Positions 1-11,245 of a DNA stretch of 64,000 bases are shown piece by piece. The DNA comes from Chamaecyparis obtusa (lineage: Eukaryota > Streptophyta > Pinopsida > Cupressales > Cupressaceae): positions 124,001 through 188,000 of the forward strand of contig BSBK01009275.1 in the NCBI GenBank assembly GCA_027943335.1. The letters run 5' to 3'. Each line of letters opens with the position of its first letter. The stretch's first letter is position 1. A model generated the notes under the pieces. The model was given only the letters and a program-made list of their open reading frames with translations, did not search any database and was not told the origin of the DNA. Position numbers and translations under genes: made by a program.

Positions 1-899
1 GAAGATTGGATAGTTGGCGCAAGATCTGAAAGGCTTTGAAGATTCTACGCGCTCTTACGCCAACCGTCGATCTTGAATCCTCTGATTTAGATACCGGGCC
101 CGCCTGAAGACATGTCCAGCTCACACAATGTGGACCAATTAGAGAACAAAAAATTAGCATACATGGCAGATGGACCCACTGAAAGAAAAGGTTACGTAAT
201 ACAAAAGGATCAATGGTTGTCTCAAAATCTCATACATCTAACACATCCCATAAGAATTTACGCCCGCCGTTGATTCACTGCAAGTTTCAGGTCCCTCTGA
301 CAAGCTGGTAACTGAGGACCCATTGACAACTACCAAATCATAAATAGCTGGACCAATCAAATATCGCCAACTGTGCATATGTGTCAATGGACCCACCTGT
401 TTGAGAAGCTCTGCCAAAAAGAGGAATCAATGATCGTCGTAAGATCACAAGCCTCTAACAAAACCTTTGCGATTTCATGACAACCATTGGACCAAGATGG
501 TGTCAAAGTCGGGCCGAGGAAAATATAGAGCTGAGGACTTTAGGAAATATTAAATTCATTGGCCACTTAGACTTAGGAAATATTAAACGCAAGGGACCAA
601 GGAAAATTAAAGACCACCGAATGAATAAAACCTTTAGTTGCAAGATCACGTAACATAAAAAAGGCTCACACGATCATGTACAAAGGGGACAACAATTTAG
701 CACATGCATAAAGGGATTTTAAGTGGCCTGAATAAAGTAACATGAAATTATAACAAGGCCAGGGTATTACAAAGGGTTTTGTCTACCAACAGCTACATTT
801 TCAAAAAATTTAACCAAGGGCTTGAGGCAGAGACCTAAAAAAAATGCAGAGACTAGGACAAAAGGGCCAAATCCATGAAATTTTTTACGTGTTCTAACA
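1..899 (-). repeat. Element A, 3' LTR (inner part only)
   Basis: Direct copy of 10341-11241, in the same orientation. The match starts at the first base of the window and stops at 899, where the plus strand reads ...TCTAACA, a CA terminus matching the LTR end at 11241. In element orientation this is the 3' LTR, so the window begins inside it. No convincing polypurine tract was found just inside the boundary. Confidence 0.85.
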
Positions 900-1187
900 G
901 TGGCTCTATCTAGGGATGTATGCCTCTTATAGGCATTGCAAGGATCAAGAATTACTGGTTAAAGCAGACCATCCCACAGGAAAAACTGACAACAAGGAGC
1001 AACAGGACCAAAACCAGGACAAAATAGGACAGGGGCAAGCAACTTTTTATAGAATTTATAGAATGTATAGACCTAACTACTGTTCATGGAAAATAGAATA
1101 CCTTCAATTGAAGTATTTCTTCAAGAATTGTCCATGAACTCGCAATTCCTAAACTTCACCATTTAACTATTTCACGATATATGAATC
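900..1187 (-). other. Element A 3' untranslated stretch
   Basis: About 290 bases between the integrase C-terminus and the 3' LTR. No conserved protein is readable. The 73-codon plus-strand ORF at 916-1137 is low-complexity and resembles nothing recognised. Confidence 0.5.
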
Positions 1188-2270
1188 TCAGCCCCATTTC
1201 TCATGAATTTGATATGGCCCTAACCAGATGGGATCAAAATTTCCATGTTTTCCCTTATCCTCCAATTTGGCATTCCAAACTAACACCAAATCACCAGGCT
1301 CAAACCTTCTTTCAACAGCCTTCCTGTCACACAAATTCTTAACCTGCAGCTGCAACCTGGCATTTCTTGCAACTGATTCTCTTCTAGTCTCATCCAACCT
1401 AATGAGGTCTTCAATTCTCAATTGCATCTCATCATCAATGTCATCATTATATAACTGAACAAACTTCTACATCTCCAATAAATTATTCTGAGGCATTCTT
1501 GCATGTATTCCATATACTAGGTCAAATGGTGCACAACCAATTGCCCTCTTCACTGTCACCCTATCAGCCCATAGAGCTAATGGAAACTTTGAATTCCATG
1601 CCCTCCTATTCTTTTCAAGAATCCTCTTTAGGATTTAAATCAAACTCTTATTAGTAGATTCTGCTTGACCATTTCCTTGTGGATGATAAGGTGAGGAATT
1701 AGAAATCTGAATTCCCAAACCTTTGCAAAAGTCCTTATATTCAACAGACCTAAAGCACATGGCATTGTCACTTACTATTCTCTCAAGGAAACCAAACCTT
1801 GTAACAATATTATTCAGTAGAAAATTAGTTACCACCTTGCTAGTTGCATTTCTTTTAGGTATAGCCTCTACCCACTTTGTAAAGTAATCAGTGGCAACTA
1901 AGATCCATGAGTGTCCTCCACTAGACTTTTTTAGTATCTCCCCTATGAAATCAATTCCCCATTGTTGGAAAGGAGCCTGTACTTCTACTGGTTTTATTGG
2001 CATGTTACCTAAAAATTTAAGCTTACCAGAGAACCTTTGACAAGCATCACACTTCCTTACCAACTACTCTGCATGCTTGAAGATTGTGGGCCACCAGAAT
2101 CCTGCTCTCAATATTTTATGAGCAGTTGTTTTACCCATGTAATGTCCACCACAAACTCCCTCATGCATTTCCTTTAACAATTTGTTAGCCTAATTTTCAT
2201 CTACACATTTCAATAGTATGCAATCTAAATTCTTTCTATACAACTTACATTTCACAATTACATACTTGAT
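1188..2270 (-). pseudogene. Element A integrase (broken)
   Basis: Integrase inserts the cDNA copy into chromosomal DNA. Reading right to left, an HHCC-type zinc-binding region is visible (HEGVCGGH, then CDACQRF near 2040), followed by the catalytic core with WGIDFIGEI, the second aspartate in SDNAMCF, and the glutamate in PHQGNGQAESTNK. The C-terminal part near 1188-1427 contains FEPGDLVLVWNAK and WLGPYQIHEK, the GPY/F module of gypsy integrases. Several TAG codons interrupt it, for example in KHAE*LVRKCD (near 2064) and DEN*ANKLL (near 2190), each where a glutamine would be expected. The DDE residues themselves are retained, so the break is by nonsense mutation rather than loss of the domain. 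Confidence 0.88.
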
Positions 2271-2273
2271 GGC

Positions 2274-4093
2274 CTATAATTTCAATGTCCTCCTCTGATT
2301 ATCATTCATTCCTGCTAGACATCTCATATTTTTCAAGTAATAGATAATATCCTGATACCACATACAATCATCCATATCACATGTATAATCAATTTTAGAA
2401 TGATTTACCTGATTTGCATCAAGATTGGATTGAGCCATCAATTTTGCCAATCCTTGTCCTCTAACTAATTTAGTAATTTGGATATCAACATTGAATTCTT
2501 GGATCCTATTGATCCATCTGCATCTTCTTCTAGACACCTCCTGCTGTGAGAAAATATCCTTCACAGTTGCACTTGGCACAAAAGCAATCACAACTGCCCC
2601 CATCAGGTAACACCTAAAAGCCTTGACTGCCTTCACAAGTGCATATGCTTGTTTCTCATTTATGTCATACTTCAATTTAGCAGCCTACAAAGATTCATTG
2701 AAAAATCCAATAGGCCGCTCAAAACCATCCTTATTCCTTTGTAACAAAACTGCATCAATAGTGTGAAAAGATGCAAAGGAAAAGATGTGCATTGGGACAT
2801 TATAATTAGGTGCCTTAAGAACTGGTGCATCTTTGATAGCCTTCTTGATATTTTTGAAAGCCTCATCAGGCTCACCCTACCAATTGATTGCAGATCCCAT
2901 CCTCGACATCTTAGAAATAGGTCTAGTAACCTCTACAAAATTTATCACAAACCTCCTTAAGAAATTTACTTGAACAAAGAAGGATTGAATTCCTTTAACA
3001 TTCTTTGGTCTCTGAATTTTATCAATAGTTGTTACCCTCTCAGGGTCAATTCTCACTCCTTGCTTGCCAACCAAGTGGCCAAGCAACTTACCTTCAATGA
3101 CACCAAAAGCACATTTCCTTGGGTTTAATGAAATGCCATATTCCAAGGCCCTCACAAATATTTTCTCTAAATGAGTACAATGGTCTTCTTCCTTCTTGGA
3201 ATAGGCAGTTAAATCATCTTGATATACAACAAGGAAATCATTGATAAAATCTAAAAAGGCAACATCCATTGCCCTTTGAAAAGTAGCACCAGCATTTGTG
3301 AGACCAAAAGGTATTTTCACATAAACATATGTCCCCCAAGGTGTAGTGAAAGCTATATTGAATTGTTCTGATTCTTTCACAATTACCTGATTGGAACCAG
3401 AGAAACCATCCATCATAGACATCAATTCTAATCCAGTCACTCTCTGCAACATAGCTTCCATATTGGGTAGACAATTTAGTTATCTTTTAATGAGCTAATG
3501 TTCAAATTCCTGAAGTCCACACAAAGCCTAATGTCACCATTCTTCTTTCTCATAGGAACAAGATTTGACACCCAAGAAGAGTGCCTAATAGGTTTGATAA
3601 TTCCAACATCTCTCAACTTCATTAACTCTTCTTGCATCTCGGGTGCCAAAGTAGGATTAATAGGCCTTTGTTTTTTCTGAAAAGGTTTAGCATCTCCCTT
3701 CAAAGGAATAATATGTTGAAAGAAATCTTCTCTATAAACCTTTAGGTCATCATATGACCAAGCAAACACATGCCTGAATTTTCTTAATAACTCAATCAAA
3801 GATTTTCTCACATTGTGAGACATGTCCCTACCAATATATACCTTCTTAGGTGCTTGATGTGTAAGATTTATCTCCTCTAGATCAGCATGATCTTCTCTTT
3901 TGATATTATTTTGAACTCTATCTCGGTTGTCAAAGACAGTCTCCAAAACAACAAGCCCCTTGGGCACCTTGTTAGTTCTAAGTTGAATAACTTCATTGCC
4001 AAAGACAACCTCTTTTCCTTCTACTGACTCAACCAAGGCTGAACAATCAAATTCCTGACCATGATACTGATCTTCACAACTCATAAACTTCAA
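2274..4093 (-). pseudogene. Element A reverse transcriptase and gypsy RNase H (broken)
   Basis: Copies element RNA into DNA and removes the RNA strand. The RT part begins around 3800 with HVFAWSYDDL, continues through PMRKKNGDIRLCVDFRNLN and the palm segment FGLTNAGATFQRAMD, and carries the catalytic box as VYQDDL near 3230. LNPRKCAFGV and GHLVGKQGVRIDPE follow, as in Ty3/gypsy thumb regions. The RNase H part holds DAVLLQRNKDG, then NEKQAYALVKAVKAFR near 2620. A frameshift near 3470 disrupts the DNYPLPNM-type linker. TAG codons occur at NW*GEPDEAF (2876), ESL*AAKL (2690) and at the end of TLKL* (2272). It joins integrase without a separate start, as expected of a pol polyprotein. Confidence 0.9.
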
Positions 4094-4204
4094 GATATCA
4101 TTATCATCATCAAAAACTTGTCAATTCTCAACATTGTCTGGTACACTAGGCCTAGCTTGAATTTCAGCTTTAGAGATAACAGAAAATGTAATATTAGTGG
4201 GATT

Positions 4205-4933
4205 GATTGCTATATTGGCTAACAAGTCAGCCATCTTATTGTTACTCCTATCCTTCCACTCAATATTGAAGGCATCAAAATGTTCAATCAAATCTCAAAC
4301 TGCATTCCTATATTGTTTCAACCTCTTGTTCTTGGAAGCATATACTGACCTAACTTGGGAAACCACCAACTCAGAATCACCAACAACACTTAAACACTTA
4401 ATACCATGTTTTTGTGCCAACCTCAGTCCTAACAACAATGCCTCATATTCTGCTATATTGTTGGTACAAAAGAAATTCAATGTGAAAGAAAATTTGTAGA
4501 TGTTTCCATTAGGAGAAATAAGTAAAATACCTCCTCCTACTCCATCTTTGCAATTTGCGCCATCTAAATACATTACCCATAGATCACCCTTCACAGAATT
4601 AACACTTACCTCAATAGAGATAGGTGACAAAATAGGTTCCTTCTCAAGTATAGGGCTCTCTGCCCTAAAAGCATTAATATCAGTATCCACAAAGCATGTA
4701 ATTTCATTATCAATACTTCTCTCAATCATGTGGCATACTCTTGGCTCTTGATCAATCTTGACAAACTGATCATCAATCTTGAAAGTGGCATAAGATAGAT
4801 CACACTGTAAACTTCCACCCATGGTAGCACTCCACCTTCTAGATAGAAGCATCCCATAATGAGGAGGGATGTCCACCACCAAAACACTCATTTTTAACTC
4901 TTTCTCTGGATATGCTGGCAGCCTATATGGCAT
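4205..4933 (-). pseudogene. Element A archaeal-like RNase H domain, located before RT
   Basis: A second RNase H, distinct from the one after RT. All catalytic positions are visible: MYLDGANCKDGVGGG (first Asp), NNIAEYEALLLGLRLA (Glu), VVGDSELVV (Asp) and NNKMADLLANIA (last Asp, in the tail below 4295). This YLDGA/AEYEAL/GDSELV pattern is that of archaeal/plant type-I RNase H found as an additional domain in Tat-group gypsy elements. It lies between protease (about 5000-5090) and RT (about 3800-2900). One TGA (near 4292) separates the bulk of the domain from its last helix. Its upstream portion (PYRLPAYPEK, VVDIPPHYGMLLSRRW) is the protease-RNase H linker. The reading of the domain is secure; its evolutionary placement is inference. 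Confidence 0.85.
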
Positions 4934-4966
4934 TGCATTGATAGTCCCAATAACTGGTACCTCCCT

Positions 4967-5980
4967 CTAATCCATTGCACAACATCTACCTTGAACTGTA
5001 TCAACTTTAAGGCCCAACTTCTTCATAATTTTAAAAGGCATAACAGTATTAGAGGCACCACTATCAATCATACAATTCCTTAATTTCATTCTATTCACAA
5101 GAACACTTAAAAAGAATGGATCAATGTTTTCAAGGCTAGCATTGAGAAAACTATCCAAATATATAGGAGAAATTTGAGACACAATTCCTTGAGTAGCAAC
5201 ACCTTTCAAATCTTTATCCTGAGATTCATTGCATGCAACATCATTGTTATGAGAATTATCTACCCATACAATAGCTCTGTCTTTGTGTTCAGGGATCCTT
5301 AACAATTTTGACAATGGAACCTTGACTATAGTTTTGGATAATATAGATAACATATCAATAGGAACAGTGGAAGGAATCTCAATCTGTACTGCCTTAATGT
5401 CCTTTTGCTTGTCTGATACATTAGGTGTATTGACCACCCTTATTTTTTCAATCTTAGCCATTGTGTTAACTGGCTTCTCAATCTTACTAGAAAATCTTTC
5501 AACTCCAACTCCCTTAGGCTCACAATTCTTACCTTTTACATTCTTGAATTTCCCCATGTGATTACCCTTTGATTTGTTCTCATTAGGCTCTCCGGAGTTG
5601 GTACTCTTTATGAACATTCTTTCAACTTTTCCATTTGTATCCCTTGCTACAATGCCTCTAGTTTGCACTTGGGCAATCATTTCTACAGTAATCCTATCCA
5701 TCTCTTCTCTAGAAGGTCTTCTTAAATCTACTGGCTTAGAAGAAGAGTTCATGTCACATGTCTTCTTATCAATGTCTTCACTATCAGAAAAAACCTCTTG
5801 ATGAAAAAGGGCCTGATTGTGTCTCTTCAAATTTACATCTGCTTCTTCATCAAAATCAGAATCATCTTCATATCCTAGATATGAAGTAGCCATGTTGCAT
5901 CCAACATCATCTTGATTTTCTTCTTGATCTATCTCCTTATTGCCACAATCTTGATTTGCAGCCATAGAATATGCAACCAC
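4967..5980 (-). pseudogene. Element A aspartic protease and gag-pol linker
   Basis: Open frame of about 337 codons. Most of it is a charged, low-complexity linker; the last 60 residues carry the protease active site MIDSGASNTVMPFKIMKKLG near 5030-5090. The enzyme would process the gag-pol polyprotein as a dimer. The upstream edge follows a CCHC-like knuckle (WCVAC*SPHSAEHC, about 6000-6045) that contains a TAG. A further TAG after CAMD closes the frame before the RNase H. The D-S-G triad is intact. Confidence 0.82.
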
Positions 5981-5999
5981 ACAATGCTCTGCAGAATGA

Positions 6000-7495
6000 G
6001 GGGACTAGCATGCAACACACCAAGGTATGTCCTCCATGACATTTATTAAAGCTTTTTGTAGAGGTTCAGGGACACCTCTGTCATTGATTCCTTTTGCAGC
6101 AGGGACAATAGACTTGCCATCCTTCCATTGGGTGTTGTAGGGGTAGTTCTGCAATCTATTCTGCTTATTGAAATTGTTGTTGAACTAAGGCCTTTCATTG
6201 GTAGGAGCACTAATGTTCCTATTTATAGGTGCCCTCAAATCTTTCAACGTGTTGAGCACCTTATCCAATTTATCTTCTTCTTGCCTCCTAGTTCCAACAT
6301 TCTTATCATTTTCCTTTTTATATTTCTTGTCCCCAAACAACTTAGGGTCATCTCTCTTCCCACCCAACTTCCCTGATATTTTCATATTGTTCTTGATATT
6401 GACAACAATCCTAAAAGCATCTCTAAGATTTCTTGGTTCTTTGTCCCACAACAAGTATCCCATCTTTCCATCAAATGCATTGAAGTAAGTAGTTAGATAA
6501 ACATTGTCATATAACTGCATGACTTGAAACAACTTATGCATACCCTTCTAAAATCTCATGTTGAATTCAGCTACAGGCTCATTCTAATTTTTCCTTATGG
6601 TATTAAATTCATTCAACATGAAACTAGCATTAGGCCTATCACCATACTGCTCTTTGAAACATCTCTCAAAGGAATCCCAAGTATCAATACATTTATCAGG
6701 AAGTCTCTTAAACCAATCTCTAGCATCCTCCATTAGAGATTGAACAAATAATTTCATGACTACATCCTCATGCTCTACCTCATAATCATTAAGCATATCA
6801 ACAAATAACCTAAGATTCTCCTCATAACTAATAGCATTATTACAAGCAAACTTAGGTACCTTATCTCTTATATCATTTGGAAAAGCATTCGGGTAGCCAA
6901 GAATTCCATCAAAACTAATTTGCCTATAGCCTTCTAGTTGCATAGGTCTTCTTTGAAAACTTGAACTAGTGTTAACCCTAGGATCAACATTTGCATTTAC
7001 ATTTCCATCTACTTGTGCATTTGACTGCTGCCCAGGATCAGCAGCTATCCTAGCAGATGAAGAAGGAATTGAACTAGTAGCATTACTAAGTGGAATAGTA
7101 GTAGTCATAGATGGCATACCTAGTTCAGTAGAAGATAGGATAAGAGAATTAGTTGATGAAGCCTTCAAGAACTGGATCTTTCTTCTTTTTTCTGCAATGG
7201 AGGCTTCAATTTCAGCCCTCTCTAATTCCCTTGCAAGGTCCTCATCTTCTTTTCTTCTTCTTTCTATCTTTGTGTCCTTATTTGAATTAGGCGGTGGGAC
7301 CCCTGGTATTATCAATGATCTACTTGTTTGATGTCCCACCATCTTTTTTATTTCCTTTCTCACTAGTGGCAATCGTAGGCCTAGTGATCTCATGCCCATC
7401 TTTATTTTTAGGGAGGGAAGCATAACTTTGAACCTGTCTAACCACAGGGCCCTCCTTATCAAATTCATGATCTTGTAGTAAGTTCTCTTTCTCAC
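6000..7495 (-). pseudogene. Element A gag (capsid/nucleocapsid), broken
   Basis: Capsid-type gag of a gypsy element. A coiled-coil, Glu/Arg-rich N-terminus (DEDLARELERAEIEASIAEK) leads into the retrotransposon gag core: FVQSLMEDARDWFKRLPDKC, then WDSFERCFKEQYGD near 6640-6700, and NEPVAEFNMRF. Nucleocapsid features are a lysine-rich stretch (GGKRDDPKLFGDKKYKKEN) and a knuckle near 6020. TAG codons interrupt RKN*NEPV (6583), MRF*KGMH (6548) and NERP*FNNN (6186). The frame differs from the upstream ORF, which it overlaps by about 175 bases. Confidence 0.8.
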
Positions 7496-8156
7496 TCCTT
7501 AAAGCTTCAAGATCACTAAAGACATCATGTTGCAAAGTCTTAGGAGCAGAAGCAAGCATCTTGTTTCTCTCCTTCATTTCATTAATCTTTCTAAGGAGAG
7601 ATTTTATTTCTATCAGAGCATTCACCTTTTTAGCTTCTCTTTCCTTTTGTAACCTCTTATGTATGGCATCTTGCTCTACCAATTGTAACCTTAGTGAGTT
7701 TAAATCATCTGGGTCTATCATAATGTCATCAAAACTTGATGACACATCCATATCAGTGAGATTTTGATATGGGAAATGGACTTGCCATGGACTCATGGGT
7801 TCTCTTCTGAAATTATCTTCATCAAGATCTAAATCAATCTCAAGACCCATCTCTCTGGCTTGATCATCCTGACCTGCAGGCAATGGACCCTTGTCTTGAA
7901 ATACAGCCTCTGGGCTATCATAAAATCTATCTGCAGAGAAACCACCATCTGATCTAGAAACTCTGTCTTGTGAACCTTCCTCACTTGAGGAAACATGTGG
8001 TGCTCTACCTCTGGTATTTCTTTTTTCTCTTATGGGAGCACTAGTAGACTCACCATTCCTTCTAATCCAACTCTTCTTCTCCTGTCTAGGCAATTGCTCC
8101 AGAGTGACCTCTGGATTCTTTCTGACAAAGGACCTAGTATTCCTCCTCTTGTCCAT
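7320..8156 (-). CDS. Element A ORF upstream of gag (coiled-coil, unknown function)
   Basis: An uninterrupted 278-codon frame starting with an ATG (MDKRRNTRSFVRK) just downstream of the LTR and primer-binding site. The first 90 residues are basic and Ser/Arg-rich. The middle is acidic (GLEIDLDLDEDNF). Residues about 155-240 are heptad-rich and charged (LQLVEQDAIHKRLQKEREAKK, then LRKINEMKERNKML), predicting a coiled coil. It ends with TAG after GGTSNK and overlaps the gag frame. Ogre/Tat elements are known to carry an extra ORF before gag, and this could be one. Alternatively it is the N-terminus of gag separated by a frameshift. No catalytic domain is recognisable. Confidence 0.65.
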   Translation of the reverse strand: MDKRRNTRSFVRKNPEVTLEQLPRQEKKSWIRRNGESTSAPIREKRNTRGRAPHVSSSEEGSQDRVSRSDGGFSADRFYDSPEAVFQDKGPLPAGQDDQAREMGLEIDLDLDEDNFRREPMSPWQVHFPYQNLTDMDVSSSFDDIMIDPDDLNSLRLQLVEQDAIHKRLQKEREAKKVNALIEIKSLLRKINEMKERNKMLASAPKTLQHDVFSDLEALRSEKENLLQDHEFDKEGPVVRQVQSYASLPKNKDGHEITRPTIATSEKGNKKDGGTSNK

Positions 8157-8270
8157 GATTTATAGTATGACACTAGTTCTAACCTCTTGAGTCGCCACCC
8201 ACCTAGATGGGAAATCTTTCAACTGAACACCACAGGAAAACAAGAGTGCACTTAACAACCTTTATCTCTA

Positions 8271-8305
8271 GACTCTTGCTAGTAGAGTCTCCATTTTGTT
8301 GGTGA
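8271..8305 (-). repeat. Second PBS/LTR-junction-like motif
   Basis: The minus strand reads CACCAACAAAATGGAGACTC followed by TACTAGC, nearly the same as the LTR-end/PBS junction at 8405-8433. It lies about 130 bases further into the element and has no LTR attached. Confidence 0.55.
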
Positions 8306-8399
8306 CTCAGATGGGTAAATCAATCTGGTCAACAAAAGTTTTTGAATATGACAATGTAACCACAACCAAAGATCCTAACAGATATACTTCTTCAATGTT

Positions 8400-8421
8400 G
8401 TTCTCCCAAGTAAAGTCACCA
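8400..8421 (-). promoter_or_regulatory. Element A primer-binding site
   Basis: On the minus strand, directly after the CA end of the 5' LTR and three A residues, the sequence reads TGGTGACTTTACTTGGGAG. It starts with TGG, as expected for pairing with a tRNA 3' CCA end, and resembles the TGGCGACTCCRCTGGGGA-type site typical of Tat/Ogre elements. Assignment to a specific tRNA is not attempted. Confidence 0.65.
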
Positions 8422-8424
8422 TTT

Positions 8425-11241
8425 TGTTGGTGGTTCCCTTTGATCTTCAACTTGTAAATTTATACTTTGATGGATAACTCTAATATAACCTTGACTCTAT
8501 CACCACTCCAAAGTCTACAAGGAAGAGGGATAATTAACAAGGATTAAAAGAGATCCTCCTACACTTTGAGCCTCAATGCTCAGGTGGGTGTACCCTTGAC
8601 TCACTTCTCCAAAGGAGTCTCAAAACAATATACAACTATATCCCTTACTAACTGACTGAAAGATATTATCATTTAAATGTGTGTGTGTGTGGTTGATGAC
8701 AATGAAATGCCTCCAGAGGATGGACCAGTGCCTTAACCTAGGGCAAAGAGTCACCCAATTATATATATCAGCTGAAGATCTTAAATCAAACACTCTTGGG
8801 CTCAAGATAAGTGCTTTGCCTACTACCCCTCTCCCTCAAACACATGGACATCAAATTCTTATCTGGTTGTAAACTCACTAAACTCACCTAAAAGAATTTA
8901 ATCCTAACTTTGTTAGGAACTCAGAGATGACTTCACAATACTCTTTGTTTACCATATGCTAATACACTTTGTGACATTAACATATATGAGCTCAGAACTG
9001 AAACAAGAAGACATACACAAATGCAAGATTAGAACTCAATAGCATTCTCATTAACATATTTAGGATCAATATACAATCAAAACAATACAAAGATAGGAAA
9101 AAGACCCAAAATCAAGCTCCTCTTTCAGTATAATACCGTCAACAACCAGGGACAAAAAAGAAAGTTTTTGGAACCCACACCAAGTAAAAAATCCTGCAAT
9201 ATATACTCCCTAGTCACCTTGGAATCCTCAAAGAGGATGCATCAAGCTTCGGGTGACTAGAATTAGGGTTTCACCCATTAAACCCATTAGAAATAGTCAC
9301 AAATTTATTACAAGGGGAGAAACTCAGGCAACCATGAGAAAACAGATCCTGAAATGATCCTCAATCATGAAAATCTTACTGAGAAGGCATTGATAATCAT
9401 AAGAATGCCTAAAATGTCAACCTGTTCGGCCACCTACAACAAGCCTCGAGCACAAAACCACACAGTACAGACCCCTACAAATGATCATGGCACACCTTGG
9501 ACCACACTGCAACAACAAGTGCCACAAAACAAATCAAATCCAGTCATGAAAGCATTCAATTTAGGTCCTTTCTGTCGCTGAGAAACCCTTTGTAAATTTG
9601 AATTTGAAAAACAATGGTCATTTCCAAGCACCTGTAGCAGATCGATGGTCAACATTTGAATCTCGATCAACTTTAAGTCTTGACCATTTGATCTCTCTTT
9701 TTTGCGGTCTTTATGTCCTTAACTCAACTGCTATCCTCGAGTTAACACTCATCGACCATGCGACAAGGAAAATCCTATTCGCGAAGTGAAATCTTAACTC
9801 ACCGCTTAACCCCACGAACTGGCTACCAAAGGAAAACAAACCTGCCCTGGTTACATTTGGCGAACTGCGGACTGAAGGTTTTTGCCAGTTTGTGAAACAC
9901 TTTATAATACCACCAAAAAGTTTAGTGATTACACGAATGCTTGTTCGCTAAACTGCTAAAACATTTAGAGAACTACCATCTTACTTTGCGAATGAGTGAA
10001 CCCATTGAAATCTATCGGAATCGCTAAACACTTTTATCTGGACTACTAAGACCTTAGACCCCACCTGGGCCTGCTTTGTGCCACTTGTCATTACATCATT
10101 CACTTCTCATGCCTGGTCACACTAATATAGGACCCACTCTCTATAAGCCTTCAAATCAGACGGTGGGCGTAAGATCTCATAGCTCTGACAAAACTCATGG
10201 GAACTTATGTTGAACGTAGATTATGTCCTCATCTCTTTGACATCAACCCCACCATGCCACATCATCCACATCGACCAATAAGATTTGAACAACCTTGCAC
10301 CACCAGGAAAATGGCCCCACCAAGAACATTATACCACTTGGAAGATCAGACGGCTGGCACAAGATTTGAAAGGCTTTGAAGATTCTACGTGCTCTTATGC
10401 CAACCATCAATCTTGAATCCTCTAATTTAGATACCAGGCCCGCCTGACAACATGTCCAGCTCACACAACGTGGACCAATTAGAGAACAACAAATCAACAT
10501 ACCTGGTAGATGGACCCGCCGAAAGAAAAGGTTACGTCATACAGAAGGATCAATGGTTGTCTCAAAATCTCATACGTCTGACACATCCCATAAGAATTTA
10601 CGCCCACCTTTGATTCACTACAAGTGTCAGGCTCCTCTGACAAGCTAACAACCCAGGACCCACTGACAACTACCAGATCATAAATAGGTGGACCAAAAAA
10701 ATATCACCAACTGTGCATACATGTCAACGGACCCACCTATTTGAGAAGCTCTACCAAAAAGGAGAATCAACAATTGTTGTAAGATCGCAAGCCTCTAACA
10801 AAACCTTTGCGCTTTCGCGACAACCATTGGATCAAGATGGTGTCAGAGCTGGGCCCAGGAAAATATAGAGCTAAGGACTTTAGGAAATATTAAATTCACT
10901 GGCCACTTAGACTTAGGAAATATTAAATACAAGGGACCAAGGAAAATTAAAGACCACTAGATGAATAAAACCTTTAGTCGCAAGATCATGTAACATAAAA
11001 AAGGTTCACGCGATCATGCGACAAAGGGGACAACAATTCAGCACATGCATAAAGGGATTTTAAGTGGCCTGAATAAAATAACATGAAATTATAACAAGGC
11101 CAGGGTATTACAAAGGGTTTTGTCTACCAACGGCTACATTTTCAAAAATTTGAACCAAGGGTTTGAGGCAGAGACCTAAAAACAAATGCAGAGACCAGGA
11201 GAAAAGGGCCAAAGCCATAAAAATTTTTACATGTGCTAATA
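8425..11241 (-). repeat. Element A, 5' LTR (complete, about 2.8 kb)
   Basis: The left edge is set by the primer-binding site and a plus-strand TG at 8425; the right edge is set by the end of homology with 1-899 (plus strand ends ...CTAATA, a mutated CA). It would supply promoter and polyadenylation signals for the element. A short (GT)n run occurs near 8679-8693. Small plus and minus ORFs inside it (9354-9581, 10197-10500 and others) match no protein family and are treated as chance. Confidence 0.75.
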
Positions 11242-11245
11242 GAAT

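Larger units (their letters stand above)
1..11241 (-). mobile_element. Element A: Ty3/gypsy LTR retrotransposon, Tat-like, degenerate
   Basis: Minus-strand element bounded on the right by a full LTR (8425-11241) and on the left by the inner 899 bases of its partner; roughly 1.9 kb of the left LTR lies outside the window. Coding order, right to left, is coiled-coil ORF, gag with a CCHC-like knuckle, aspartic protease, archaeal-like RNase H, reverse transcriptase, gypsy RNase H, integrase. The reading frame is broken by many TAG codons and at least one frameshift, so it cannot be autonomous now. Integrase after RNase H makes it Ty3/gypsy; the second RNase H, long LTRs and extra 5' ORF point to the Tat/Ogre group. 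The two LTR segments differ by roughly 10% in the stretches compared by eye, so it is older than the copia element at 46 kb. The target duplication cannot be tested because the left end is missing. Confidence 0.9.

Noticed and set aside
9354..10500. Small ORFs in the element A LTR as genes
   Set aside because: They lie within a repeated LTR and share no motif with known proteins.
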